A DNA stretch of 64,000 nucleotides from Magnetospirillum sp. XM-1 (GCF_001511835.1 NZ_LN997848.1:2046001-2110000), one strand, 5' to 3'; shown: positions 7,883 to 16,968, numbered from the stretch's first letter. Numbers and translations: made by a program. The notes: generated by a model from the letters alone, not told the origin.

Positions 7883-9796
7883 ATGAGCGACCCTGCCCCG
7901 TCGGCGGCCGAACTTCCCCTTGATCCCGAACAGCGTCTGGCCGCCGAGGCCGAGGCGCGATCCGTGCTGGTCCTGGCCGGGCCGGGGACGGGCAAGACCA
8001 CCACCCTGGTGGGGCGCTACCTCCATCTTCTCGAGCGGGGGGCGCAGCCCGCGCGCATTTTCGTATCCACCTTCACGGCGCGGGCCGCAGGCGAACTGCG
8101 CGAGCGCATCGGCGCCCGCCTGGAGGCGACGGGGCGGGGGATCGAGCCCGAATTCTTTCGCCGCATGCCCATCGCCACCCTGCACGGCATGGCCTTGCGG
8201 CTGCTGCAGCGTCACCCGCCGCCCGGCTGTCCGCCCTTCAAGGTGTTCGACGAGCAGGCCTGCGCCCGGGTGATCGCCCGGCACCGCCTCTATCTCGGCG
8301 ACGACGTGCGCAAGCCCGGCGACGTGTTCGGCGCCTACAAGGACAGGCTGATGGACCCGGCGGCGGCGCTGGCCGAGGCCAAGGCCAGGAATGATTCCGC
8401 CCTGCTGGAGGCGGCCGAGGCCTATGGCCGCTACCAGAAGGCGCTGGCCGAGGAAGGGGGCTTCGATTTCGGCGACCTGATCATGGAACTGGTGCGCGGG
8501 CTGGAGGCCGACGAGGCCTATCGGGCGCGCCTCGCCGGCTTCTTCGATCACCTGCTGATCGACGAGTACCAGGACATCAACCCGGCCCAGGAGCGCATGC
8601 TGCGCCTGTTGCGCGACCAGGGCGCGCGGCTGTGGGCGGTGGGCGACGACGACCAGTGCCTCTACGCCTGGCGCTCGGCCGATCCCGCCTTCATCTTAGG
8701 CTTCGAGGCGGCATGGCCCGATCCCGCGCTGTATCGCCTGTCGTGCAACTACCGCAGCACCGCCACCATCGTCGCCGCGTCCGGCGCCCTGATCGGCGCC
8801 AACCGCAAGCGTCACGCCAAGGATCAGGTTCCCCGCAGCGCCTCGCGTCTGGCGATGACCATCGCCGGGCTGGACGACGACGAGGCCGAGGCCGAATACG
8901 TGCTCAGCGTGGTGCGGGGACTGGCCGGGCGCGGCATGCCCTGGCGCGAGATGGCGGTGCTCTACCGCGCCGGCCATGTGGGCTCGCGCATCCAGATCCG
9001 GCTGGCCGAGGCGGGGGTGCCCCTGGTGGTGCGCGGCGCGGGCGAGTTCTGGCAATTGGGGCCGGTGCGCCTTGTCGCCGGGCTGGCCCGTCTGCTCGCC
9101 GACCCCAAGGACATGGACGCCCGGGCCATGCTGGGCCATGGCAAGCGCGTCGATCGCCTGCTGCAACAGGCCCCCGAGAAGATCGACGCCGACGTGCCCT
9201 GGCCGGCGCTGTGCCGTCAGGTGGGGCGTCTGGTCTCGGCGACGGCGCGTCCGCCGGGGGAAGAAGGGCTGCAATGGCGCGATCTGGCCTTCACCGCCGC
9301 CGACCTGGCGGCCGAATGCGACGGCGCCGCCGCCTTCGTCGCGAGGATGGAGGAGCAGCGGCGCTCGCTGCGCCGGGCCGAGACCGAAGGCGACGCGGTG
9401 GTGCTGTCCACCATTCACGGCGCCAAGGGGCTGGAATGGTCGGCGGTGGTGGTGGCCGGCTGCGAGGCAGACCTGATGCCCCACGATTCCTCGCCCGATC
9501 TCGAGGAGGAGCGCCGCCTGATGTACGTGGCCGCCACCAGGGCCAAGCGCTGGCTGGTGCTGTCGTTTGCCGCCCTGCGGCGGGCCGCCGCCCGCCCATC
9601 GCCCTACATCGCCGAGATGATCGGCGGGCTGGACGAGGATCAGGTGCGCTATCACGACGCCCGGAGCCGGGCGCTTCTGCACGCCGCCCCGCTCCCCGAG
9701 ACAAGGGCGCCCAAGCCGCTCCGGCTCCGTCCCGAACTGAAGGCCGCGGCCCCGATGCGCAAGGGGCGGTCCCCGTCCCGCAGGACGCGCGCATAG
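7883..9796 (+). CDS. UvrD/PcrA-type ATP-dependent DNA helicase
   Basis: A 637-residue superfamily 1A helicase. Motifs in order: Q-motif region (LDPEQRLAAEAEARSVLV), Walker A (AGPGTGKTTTL, near residue 35), motif Ia (STFTARAAGELRERI), Walker B (LLIDEYQDIN), motif III (VGDDDQCLYAWR), motif IV (LSCNYRSTATIV), motif V (STIHGAKGLEW) and motif VI (VAATRAKRWLVLSF). It is shorter than E. coli UvrD (720 residues), mainly by a trimmed C-terminus that ends in a basic tail. It acts on DNA in repair or recombination; which paralogue it represents (UvrD, Rep or a UvrD-like protein) is not certain. No partner genes lie next to it. Confidence 0.88.
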   Translation: MSDPAPSAAELPLDPEQRLAAEAEARSVLVLAGPGTGKTTTLVGRYLHLLERGAQPARIFVSTFTARAAGELRERIGARLEATGRGIEPEFFRRMPIATLHGMALRLLQRHPPPGCPPFKVFDEQACARVIARHRLYLGDDVRKPGDVFGAYKDRLMDPAAALAEAKARNDSALLEAAEAYGRYQKALAEEGGFDFGDLIMELVRGLEADEAYRARLAGFFDHLLIDEYQDINPAQERMLRLLRDQGARLWAVGDDDQCLYAWRSADPAFILGFEAAWPDPALYRLSCNYRSTATIVAASGALIGANRKRHAKDQVPRSASRLAMTIAGLDDDEAEAEYVLSVVRGLAGRGMPWREMAVLYRAGHVGSRIQIRLAEAGVPLVVRGAGEFWQLGPVRLVAGLARLLADPKDMDARAMLGHGKRVDRLLQQAPEKIDADVPWPALCRQVGRLVSATARPPGEEGLQWRDLAFTAADLAAECDGAAAFVARMEEQRRSLRRAETEGDAVVLSTIHGAKGLEWSAVVVAGCEADLMPHDSSPDLEEERRLMYVAATRAKRWLVLSFAALRRAAARPSPYIAEMIGGLDEDQVRYHDARSRALLHAAPLPETRAPKPLRLRPELKAAAPMRKGRSPSRRTRA

Positions 9797-9919
9797 GGCC
9801 TTGGGCAGGGGTAGGGAGTGTTTGATTTTCCCCCGTGAACAGGGCATCCTGCCTAGCGCTGTCCAAGGTCCGGGGGAGGGGGGCAAGTCCCGCCCAAATT
9901 CTGGGAGGACGATGCGGAA

Positions 9920-9947
9920 GCGGCTTGTGAGCCGCGCCGCCTTTTTT
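9920..9947 (+). terminator. Possible intrinsic terminator
   Basis: GCGGCT (9920-9925) and AGCCGC (9930-9935) form a 6-bp stem with a TGTG loop. GCCGCC and then six T (9942-9947) follow. The T run is offset from the stem, so termination may be weak. It lies downstream of the helicase gene and also inside a possible 31-codon reading frame. Confidence 0.35.
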
Positions 9948-10033
9948 GCTGCGATCCGTCCGCGCCCAAGGCGTCGGCGGATGGCTCGGGTGGACGGCGA
10001 GTGGTGAATTTTCACGAAGGTCAGGGCGGACTC

Positions 10034-12934
10034 ATGGGCGATACAAACATGACCAGAGGCGAGACCGAGGCGGCGGCGCAGGGGATGGGTGCCGGCGAGA
10101 CCGAGGCCAAGGACGCGGCGACCCCGGTGGCGCCCCCTCTGGCGGTCCTTCGGCCCGAACCGCTGTCGTCCGGTGGCGAGGCGCCGTCTTCGGGCGGAAA
10201 GTCCTCCCAGTTGCTCGCCCTGCTGGTGACCGTCGCCTGGATCGGGCTTTGCGGCTACTGGGCCAACACCTCCATCGGCTGGGGCAACCTGCTGTTCATG
10301 CAGCCCCAGGAGATCGGCGGCATGGTCGGCGCGGCCTTCCTGCCGCTGGCCTTCCTCTGGTTGCTGGTCGCCTATTTCGACCGGGGCCGCGAGTTGCGCT
10401 CGCTGTCGGCCGAGATGCGCGAGCAGCTCGCCCGCCTGACCTATCCCGCCGAGGGCGCGGAAGGCCGGGTGTCGCGCATCGCCGAATCCCTGCGCGCCCA
10501 GGCCCGCGACCTGACCAACGCCTCCACCGAGGCCGCCGCCAAGGGCGAGGCCGTGCGCGAGATCATGGCGTCGCAGATCGAGGCCATGACCGGCGTGGTC
10601 GGCCGCGTCAACGACGAAGCCCAGACGGCGGTCGAGGCGCTGCGCAAGGAAGTGGACCGCCTGACCCAGGCCGCCGACGGCGCCACGGCCCGGGCCCGCG
10701 AGGTGGAAACCCTGCTGCGCATGCAGACCCAGGACCTGACCACCGTCACCGACACCTCGGCCCATCGCATCCGCGAGTTCGGCGAATTGCTGCGCGGCCA
10801 GATCGAGAGCATCGACACCACCTCGGCCCGCGCCGCGTCGCGCGCCGACACCGTGGCCGAGCAGGTCCGCACCCAGGCCGAGTCCCTGGACAAGGTCTCC
10901 CAGGCGGCGGTCGCCCGCGCCGAGCAGGTGGTTTCCATGTTCGAGCGCCAGAGCAGCCAGCTGGGCAGCTCGGCCGAGCAGGCCACCACCCGCACCGAAG
11001 TGGTCGCCAATTCCCTGGCCGAGCGGGTCGAGGCGCTGGAAAGCCTGTTCACCCGCCAGAACACCGACCTCGACCAGGCCGCCGAGCGTCTGGCCGAGCA
11101 GACCGCCCGCATTTCCGCCTCGCTGCAGCAGCAGGCCACCGGCCTCGACCAGATCACCGAGCGCGTGCTGTCGCGCGTCAAGATCGTCGAGGAAGCCCTG
11201 GGCGTGCAGTCGCGCGAGCTGGGCTCCGCCTCGGATCAGGCCATGGGCCGTTTCCGCGAGATCGAGGAAACCCTGGCGCGCCACACCGACAACCTGAAGA
11301 CCGCCGCCGACGACGCGTCCAGCCAGCTGGGCGCGGTGGGCGAAGTGTTCGTCCAGCGCCGCGACGACGTGGACCAGGCGGCCGAGCGGGCCATGGCCCG
11401 GGTGCGCGAGGTGGGCGAGGCCTTCCAGGGCCAGACCCGCGCCGTCGCCGCCGCCTCGGACCAGATGACCGCCCGCGGCCGCGAGGTCTCCGAGACGCTG
11501 CGCCTCTATATCGAGGACCTCAACAAGGGCGCCGAGAAGTCCGCCGCCCAGGCCGAGAACATCCGCACCTCGCTCCGGAAGCAGGCGGACGAACTGGCCG
11601 ACGCCGCCAACGTGGTCTCGACCCAGTCCAAGCTGTCGGAAGCCTCGCTGAACCAGCAGTCGCGCCACCTGATCGCCACCTCGGATCAGGTGATGGCCAA
11701 GGTGAAGACCATCGCCGACACGCTGCGCCAGGGCACCAACGACCTGATCGCCACCTCGTCCAAGGTCGGCGTCGAGCTGGATGCGGTGGGCGAGACGCTG
11801 CGCCAGCGCACCACCGACGTGTCCGCCGCCGCCGTCAAGGCGATCTCGGATTCCGGCGGCGTGGCCGAACTCTTGGAGAAGCGCTCCGAGCAGCTGCAGA
11901 ACGTCTCCGACCAGCTGGGCTCGCGCGTTCGCGCCGCCACCGAGGTGCTGCGCAAGCAGACCGAGCAGGTGGTGGCCAGCGCCGATCAGGCCGAGGCGTC
12001 GGTCGGCGCGGTGGGCGAGGCGCTGCGCGTCCAGGCCCAGTCCCTGGCCCGCGTCGCCGACGATTCGTCGGACGTGCTCAAGGCTTTCGGCTCCTCCATC
12101 CAGCAGAACGCGGTGCAGCTGGGCGAAGCCGCCCAGCAGGTCTTCGCCCAGTCGCAGACGGCGGGTGACGCGCTGCGCTCCATCAGCCGCGATTTCGAGG
12201 AAGCCTCCAACAAGACCGCCGCCCAGGTCACCGCCGCCGGCGACATGCTGCGCGCCGGCATCCGCGAGCTCACCGCCTCGGCGGAGCGGATCACCGCCCA
12301 GGTGCGCTCGGCCGGCGACGGCCTGCGCCGCCACGCCAGCGAGATGCAGGAGACCACCGAACGGACCGGCGCCAAGCTGGAAGCCGCCTTCGAGATGGTG
12401 CGCACCAAGTCCAACGACCTGGGCATCACCGGCGACCGTCTGGCCCAGCAGGCCGAGAGCTTCTCCAACAGCTTCTCGCGTCAGGTGGAGGAACTGGTCA
12501 ACGCCTCCAAGCTGGCCGAGATCCGGGGCGCCCAGCTGGAAGAGAAGCGCGCCCAGCTGTCGGTGGAGCACTTCCTGCAGAACGCCGCCTTCATCGTCGA
12601 GAAGCTGCAGTCGCTGTCGGTGGACATCGGCCGCATCTTCAACGCCAACATCGACGAAAAGGCCTGGCGCGAATTCCACGCCGGCGACCAGTCCATCTTC
12701 GTGCGCAAGATCCTCAAGAATCTCGACAAGCACCAGATGGCGTCCATCAAGAACAAGTTCGAGGACGACGGCGATTTCCGCGAATACGTCACCCGCTATC
12801 TGGCGGAGTTCGAGGCCCTGCTCAACCAGGCCCGCAATTCCGATCACCAGGACGTGCTGACCGGCACCTTCACCTCGTCCGAGGTGGGCAAGCTGTACCT
12901 GGTCCTGGCCCGCTCGCTGGGCCGCCTGGAATAG
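10034..12934 (+). CDS. Membrane-anchored protein with 26 tandem 25-residue coiled-coil repeats
   Basis: A 966-residue protein that I do not recognise by name. The N-terminus is soluble and low in complexity. Two transmembrane helices (about 59-78 and 97-115) have a short loop between them. Residues 152-812 are 26 tandem repeats of exactly 25 residues plus one 11-residue insertion after repeat 7. The consensus is roughly x-L-R-x-Q-x-x-x-L, then an A/S-D pair, then V-G-E at the end. Residues 813-966 are a non-repetitive, helical, probably globular tail (VEHFLQNAAFIVEKLQ; GKLYLVLARSLGRLE). ATG 10034 is preferred to GTG 10001, which overlaps an upstream small frame. Two membrane helices plus a long cytoplasmic coiled coil recall the Caulobacter polarity protein TipN; that is inference from architecture only. 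A strong terminator follows. Confidence 0.85.
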   Translation: MGDTNMTRGETEAAAQGMGAGETEAKDAATPVAPPLAVLRPEPLSSGGEAPSSGGKSSQLLALLVTVAWIGLCGYWANTSIGWGNLLFMQPQEIGGMVGAAFLPLAFLWLLVAYFDRGRELRSLSAEMREQLARLTYPAEGAEGRVSRIAESLRAQARDLTNASTEAAAKGEAVREIMASQIEAMTGVVGRVNDEAQTAVEALRKEVDRLTQAADGATARAREVETLLRMQTQDLTTVTDTSAHRIREFGELLRGQIESIDTTSARAASRADTVAEQVRTQAESLDKVSQAAVARAEQVVSMFERQSSQLGSSAEQATTRTEVVANSLAERVEALESLFTRQNTDLDQAAERLAEQTARISASLQQQATGLDQITERVLSRVKIVEEALGVQSRELGSASDQAMGRFREIEETLARHTDNLKTAADDASSQLGAVGEVFVQRRDDVDQAAERAMARVREVGEAFQGQTRAVAAASDQMTARGREVSETLRLYIEDLNKGAEKSAAQAENIRTSLRKQADELADAANVVSTQSKLSEASLNQQSRHLIATSDQVMAKVKTIADTLRQGTNDLIATSSKVGVELDAVGETLRQRTTDVSAAAVKAISDSGGVAELLEKRSEQLQNVSDQLGSRVRAATEVLRKQTEQVVASADQAEASVGAVGEALRVQAQSLARVADDSSDVLKAFGSSIQQNAVQLGEAAQQVFAQSQTAGDALRSISRDFEEASNKTAAQVTAAGDMLRAGIRELTASAERITAQVRSAGDGLRRHASEMQETTERTGAKLEAAFEMVRTKSNDLGITGDRLAQQAESFSNSFSRQVEELVNASKLAEIRGAQLEEKRAQLSVEHFLQNAAFIVEKLQSLSVDIGRIFNANIDEKAWREFHAGDQSIFVRKILKNLDKHQMASIKNKFEDDGDFREYVTRYLAEFEALLNQARNSDHQDVLTGTFTSSEVGKLYLVLARSLGRLE

Positions 12935-12954
12935 GCTGTGGCCTGGGTCCAATG

Positions 12955-12988
12955 AAAACGGCGCCGGAGTGATCCGGCGCCGTTTTTC
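12955..12988 (+). terminator. Intrinsic terminator
   Basis: A perfect 10-bp GC-rich stem (ACGGCGCCGG, 12958-12967, with its complement 12974-12983) has a 6-base loop. It is followed by a T run and preceded by AAAA, so it can work in both directions. It ends the repeat-protein transcript and separates it from the convergent HIT gene. Confidence 0.9.
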
Positions 12989-13078
12989 TATGATCGGGCT
13001 ATCGCCCGAACCCCATTTTGATTCATAAATAAAAGGGAGGCTTGGCCTCCAACCGGGGTACGGGGCGGGAGCCCCGTT

Positions 13079-13480
13079 TTACCCCAGCACCGCCCGCAAT
13101 TGGGCCAGCCGCGCCTCCAACTCCTCCGGGCCGTAGGGGCGGGCGGGAACCGCGCCCCAGACCGGCTTGGGCCAGGAGGCGTCGTCGGTGTTGCGCGCGA
13201 TGACGTGGACGTGCAGCTGGGCCACCACGTTGCCCAGCGCGGCGATGTTGATGCGGTGGGGGGAAACGGCCTGGCGCAGCGCCGTCGAGGCCCGCGCGAT
13301 CTCGTCGAGCAGGGTGACGCGGTCCTGGGCCTCCAGGTCGGTGATCTCCACCACGCTTTCGCGCCGTGGCACCAGCAGCAGCCAGGGATAGGTGCTGTCG
13401 TTCATCAAGAGGACGCTGCACAGCGGCCACTGGGTTACCGGCACGGTATCGGCCTGAATCCTGGAGTTGATCTCAAACAT
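13079..13480 (-). CDS. HIT-domain protein
   Basis: A 133-residue histidine-triad family protein, a group of small nucleotide-binding hydrolases and transferases. The signature near the C-terminus is QLHVHVIAR, so the first of the three usual His positions is Gln while the catalytic second and the third are kept. The following motif DDASWPKPVWG is common in this bacterial subgroup. The N-terminal strand region (LCSVLLMNDSTYPWLLLVPR) fits the fold. I start at ATG 13480, which has GGAG 9 bases upstream, rather than at an in-frame GTG at 13495. It is divergent from the SGNH hydrolase gene and convergent with the repeat protein. The substrate is unknown. Confidence 0.85.
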   Translation of the reverse strand: MFEINSRIQADTVPVTQWPLCSVLLMNDSTYPWLLLVPRRESVVEITDLEAQDRVTLLDEIARASTALRQAVSPHRINIAALGNVVAQLHVHVIARNTDDASWPKPVWGAVPARPYGPEELEARLAQLRAVLG

Positions 13481-13554
13481 GCATTCAGTCTCCACGTTGC
13501 GCCGGCCTTGGTGTTCAAGGTATCAGGAAGCGCCGCTGACGAAAGGGCTTTCAA

Positions 13555-14721
13555 ATGCGCCGCCATCGCACCAATCCGTTCCGCCGATTGTTCTCGGGAC
13601 TGGGCCTGATTCTGCTCGTGGTGGCGCTTGGCGTCGGGAGTCTGGAATTTCTGGCCGGCTGGGCGGTGAAGCTGATCCGCGACAAGCGTCCGGTCTTTGC
13701 CGCCAATCTGTCCGACGACGATCTGGGGAAGCTTTACAACACCACCGACGTGGCCCGCTATCGCGCCATCCTGAAGCAGGGCTGGCGGCAGTTCGACACC
13801 GTCTACACCCCCTTCGTGGAGTATCGCACCGCGCCGTATCAGAGCGCTCATTTCACCGTCACCGATGACGGCGTCCGGGGCAATGGCGGCGCTCTGCCCG
13901 ATCTGGCGGCGGAGGGGCCGAAGGTTTTCGTCTTCGGCGCCTCGACCACGCTGGGGGCCGGGGTGGCCGATTCCGAAACCATCCCCGCCTATCTGGAACA
14001 GGCGCTGGGCGCGGTGGGACGCGGCGACGTCAAGGTGTTCAACTTCGGCACCGTTTCCTACTACTCCACCCAGGAGCGCATCGCCCTGGAACGGCTGCTG
14101 ACCGTGGGAGTGAAGCCCGATATCGCGGTGTTCATCGACGGCGACGCCGACTTCTATCATTGCGCCGTTCCCGACAGCAGCGCCTGGAACGACCGCCTGA
14201 GCCAGATCACCGGCGCCCGGTCGCGTCTGCCCCTGTGGCGCGATCTGGCCGCCCGCTCGCACGTGATGCAGATGATCCGCCATCTGGCCGGCGACAAGTC
14301 GGTGCTGGTGCGCGAATGGGGGCGTTTTTGCGAGACCGATTCCGAGGTGGACGCCGTTGTCCGCCGCCTCGACGCCAATCGCCGCATGATCGACGCCCTG
14401 GCCGAGCGCATGGGATTTCGGGCGCTGTTCGTGCAGCAGCCGGTGCCCACCTATTCCTATGACAACCGCAAGCGGCCCTTTCCGGTCAAGGAAGAGGCCC
14501 TGGGCTATCACATGAACGCGGCGCGCGGCTATCCCCGGATGGCCGACATGAAGGCCGCCGGGCAATTGTGGGACAAGGGGCTGCTGTGGCTGGCCGAGCT
14601 GGAGCCCGCCGAGGGCAACGCCTATATCGACGCCACCCATTATTCGCCGGCCTTCAACAAGGTCATCGGCGAACGCATCGCCTCGGTGCTGGTCGATGGC
14701 GGGATGCTGGCCGGAAAATAA
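13555..14721 (+). CDS. Membrane-anchored SGNH/GDSL-like hydrolase
   Basis: A 388-residue protein with an N-terminal basic stretch and one transmembrane helix (about residues 16-37), so it is probably anchored with its catalytic domain in the periplasm. SGNH features are visible: the nucleophile block FGASTTLGAGV near residue 125, an Asn-containing block (FNFGTVSYYST), VFIDGDADFYH, and the C-terminal D-x-x-H block DATHYSPAFNKVIG near residue 362. Such enzymes are esterases or O-acetyl hydrolases or transferases acting on glycans or lipids. No polysaccharide genes adjoin it, so the substrate is open. It stands alone between the HIT gene and the acyl-CoA synthetase. Confidence 0.7.
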   Translation: MRRHRTNPFRRLFSGLGLILLVVALGVGSLEFLAGWAVKLIRDKRPVFAANLSDDDLGKLYNTTDVARYRAILKQGWRQFDTVYTPFVEYRTAPYQSAHFTVTDDGVRGNGGALPDLAAEGPKVFVFGASTTLGAGVADSETIPAYLEQALGAVGRGDVKVFNFGTVSYYSTQERIALERLLTVGVKPDIAVFIDGDADFYHCAVPDSSAWNDRLSQITGARSRLPLWRDLAARSHVMQMIRHLAGDKSVLVREWGRFCETDSEVDAVVRRLDANRRMIDALAERMGFRALFVQQPVPTYSYDNRKRPFPVKEEALGYHMNAARGYPRMADMKAAGQLWDKGLLWLAELEPAEGNAYIDATHYSPAFNKVIGERIASVLVDGGMLAGK

Positions 14722-14914
14722 CCTCCGGTAGCGTTTCGCGATGCGGCACTTCCGCAACATAATTTATCGCTCCGGTGCATCGGTGCCCTGCAATTCCTTT
14801 TGTTGCACACAGTGGCCGAGGCGGACAGAATGGCGGCCACAATCGGGGGCGGGAGACTCGGGGTGCAAAGATCGCCTCGAGGGTCGTCGATCAAGATAAC
14901 GTCTGGGAGGACGC

Positions 14915-16693
14915 ATGGTTTCGGCCAAGCCGGGCAAGACCATTGCCGCAACGGCTCCGGCGGGTGGGGCCGGGGCGTGGGATGACGCCGCTTTCCGTTG
15001 GAACGATGCCCTGGTCGAATTGGCCGGGGCGCCGGATGCGCCGCTGAATATCGGCGCGGTCTGCTCCGATCGCCAGGTGGGCCTGGGCCGGGGCGGACGC
15101 ACGGCCGTCCGGTGGCTGGGCCGCCGCCAGGGCAACCGCGACATCACCTACGGCCAGCTGGCCGATCAATCCGGACGGATCGCCCGCGTGCTGGCCGACC
15201 TGGGCCTGAAGCCCGGCGAGACGGTCGCCGTGCTGCTGGGCCGTGTTCCCGAACTCTATGGCGCCGCCCTGGGCATCTGGAAGGCCGGCGGGGTCTATTG
15301 TCCGCTGTTCGCCGCCTTTGGCCCCGGCCCGGTCAAGGCGCGCCTGGAACTGGGCAAGGCCGCGATCCTGATCACCTCCGACGATCTCTACGCCCGCAAG
15401 GTGGCGTCGTCGCGGGCCGCGCTGCCGCATCTGCGGCATGTCCTGCTGGTGGGCGAGGACGGGGCCGCCCCGAACGTTGCGCCGGGCTGCGCCGACCTGC
15501 TGGCCCTGGCTTCTGCCGCCCAGCCCATGGCGGCGGTGGCGACCCAGCCCGACGCCCCGGCCTTCCTGCATTTCACCAGCGGCACCACCGGCACGCCCAA
15601 GGGCGTGCTGCACCCCCATCGGGCGGTGCTGGCCCATCTGGTCACCGGGCGCAAGGTGTTCGGCCTGTCCGAGGCCGACGTGTTTTGGTGCACCGCCGAT
15701 CCCGGCTGGGTGACCAGCACCTCCTACGGCATCATCGCGCCGCTGGTGTGCGGCGCCGCCCTGATCGCCGACGAGGCCGAGCTGGAGCCCCGGCGCTGGT
15801 ACGGCATCCTGCACGACGAGAAGGTGACCGCCTGGTACACCACGCCGACCGCCATCCGCACCATGATGCGCTATGGCGCGGCGCTCGCCCGTTCGTACCG
15901 CGAGAATTCGCTGCGCGTGGCCGCCAGCGTCGGCGAGCCGCTGAACGCCGAGGCGGTGATGTGGGGCCAGAAGGCGCTGGGCGTACCCTTCCTCGACACC
16001 TGGTGGCAGACCGAGACCGGCGCCATCACCATCGCCAACGGCCCCGGCACCGACCGCCGGCCGGGCAGCATGGGCCGCCCCCTGCCGGGGGTGGAGGCGA
16101 TGATCATGCGCTGCGAGGGTGGAACGCCCAAACCGGTGGACGGCATCGACGCGGTGGGCGAACTGGCCATCCGCACCTGCTGGCCCTCCATGTTCTCCGG
16201 CGCGCTGGGCGAGGAGGCGCGCTATGGCGATTGCTTCCGCGACGGCTGGTACTTCACCGGCGATCTGGTCAAGCGCGACAAGGACGGCTTCATCTGGTTC
16301 GTGGGCCGCGCCGACGACATGATCAAGTGCGGCGGCCTGCAGATCGGCCCCTTCGAGGTGGAAGGCAGCCTGATGGACCACCCGGCGGTGGCCGAGATCG
16401 GCGTGGTGGGCAAGCCCGACATGCTGGTGCGCGAAGTGCCGGTGGCCTTCGTCTCGCTCAATCCCGGCTTCGAGGGCGGCGACGCGCTGCGCGCCGAGCT
16501 GCTGTCCTATGCCCGCCAGGAACTGGGGGCGGGCATGGCGCCGCGCGAAATTCATTTCGTCGAGGAGCTGCCCAAGACCAATTCGGGCAAGATCATGCGC
16601 CGGGTGCTGAAGGCCAAGGCCATGGGCGAGCCGGAAGGGGGCGACATCCTGTCCACCCTGCCGCCCTGTCCGGGGCGCTACGACGACGAGTGA
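14915..16693 (+). CDS. AMP-forming acetyl/acyl-CoA synthetase
   Basis: A 592-residue member of the ANL superfamily that activates a carboxylic acid to its CoA thioester through an acyl-adenylate. Core motifs: the A3 loop FTSGTTGTPKG near residue 220, DTWWQTETGA (A5), YFTGDLVKRDKDGF (A7), VGRADDMIKCGG (A8 hinge) and the catalytic Lys in TNSGKIMRR near 555. The WWQTETG form and the overall pattern resemble acetyl-CoA synthetases more than long-chain or aromatic ligases, but the protein is shorter than AcsA (about 650) and substrate specificity cannot be fixed. GGGAGG lies 7 bases before ATG 14915. It is a single-gene unit ended by a strong hairpin. Confidence 0.85.
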   Translation: MVSAKPGKTIAATAPAGGAGAWDDAAFRWNDALVELAGAPDAPLNIGAVCSDRQVGLGRGGRTAVRWLGRRQGNRDITYGQLADQSGRIARVLADLGLKPGETVAVLLGRVPELYGAALGIWKAGGVYCPLFAAFGPGPVKARLELGKAAILITSDDLYARKVASSRAALPHLRHVLLVGEDGAAPNVAPGCADLLALASAAQPMAAVATQPDAPAFLHFTSGTTGTPKGVLHPHRAVLAHLVTGRKVFGLSEADVFWCTADPGWVTSTSYGIIAPLVCGAALIADEAELEPRRWYGILHDEKVTAWYTTPTAIRTMMRYGAALARSYRENSLRVAASVGEPLNAEAVMWGQKALGVPFLDTWWQTETGAITIANGPGTDRRPGSMGRPLPGVEAMIMRCEGGTPKPVDGIDAVGELAIRTCWPSMFSGALGEEARYGDCFRDGWYFTGDLVKRDKDGFIWFVGRADDMIKCGGLQIGPFEVEGSLMDHPAVAEIGVVGKPDMLVREVPVAFVSLNPGFEGGDALRAELLSYARQELGAGMAPREIHFVEELPKTNSGKIMRRVLKAKAMGEPEGGDILSTLPPCPGRYDDE

Positions 16694-16700
16694 CCAAAAG

Positions 16701-16727
16701 AAAACGGGGCCGAAAGGCCCCGTTTTT
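16701..16727 (+). terminator. Intrinsic terminator
   Basis: AAAACGGGGCC, a GAAA tetraloop and GGCCCCGTTTTT form an 11-bp stem with A and T flanks. The T run serves the acyl-CoA synthetase. The A flank lets the same hairpin serve the convergent bfd-like gene on the other strand. Confidence 0.92.
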
Positions 16728-16743
16728 AGTTTCCGTCGTCGCC

Positions 16744-16953
16744 TTATCCCCGTTTGCCGCAGGGACAGCCCCCCGAACCGCCGCCGCATCCGCCCTTGCC
16801 CTCGTCCACCAGTTCGCGGACGGTGGAGACGCATTTGCCGCAGCGCGGCTTGGAGTCGAAGTGGCGGAACACCTCCTGCGTGCTGCCGGCGCCCTCGGTG
16901 ACGGCGGCGCGGACCTGACGGTCGGTGAAGCCGTGACAGAGACAGACATACAT
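16744..16953 (-). CDS. bfd: Bfd-like (2Fe-2S) bacterioferritin-associated ferredoxin
   Basis: A 69-residue protein with the BFD/Fer2_BFD pattern: C-x-C near the N-terminus (VCLCHGFT) and C-x-x-C further on (KPRCGKCV), the four cysteines that bind a 2Fe-2S cluster. In other bacteria Bfd reduces the ferric core of bacterioferritin to release iron. The C-terminal tail is unusual, rich in Gly and Cys (GKGGCGGGSGGCPCGKRG), and could bind extra metal. GGAGG lies 7 bases before ATG 16953. A 42-residue membrane peptide lies 15 bases upstream in the same direction, with a Fur-like site beyond it, so the pair is probably iron-regulated. No bacterioferritin gene is in this window. Confidence 0.82.
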   Translation of the reverse strand: MYVCLCHGFTDRQVRAAVTEGAGSTQEVFRHFDSKPRCGKCVSTVRELVDEGKGGCGGGSGGCPCGKRG

Positions 16954-16968
16954 GGGGGTGCCTCCTTC

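Noticed and set aside
8696..12952. A 1418-codon minus-strand frame opposite the helicase and the repeat protein
   Set aside because: Its sequence is low-complexity and mirrors the 25-residue repeats of the plus-strand gene, which has membrane helices, a ribosome site and a terminator in the right place.
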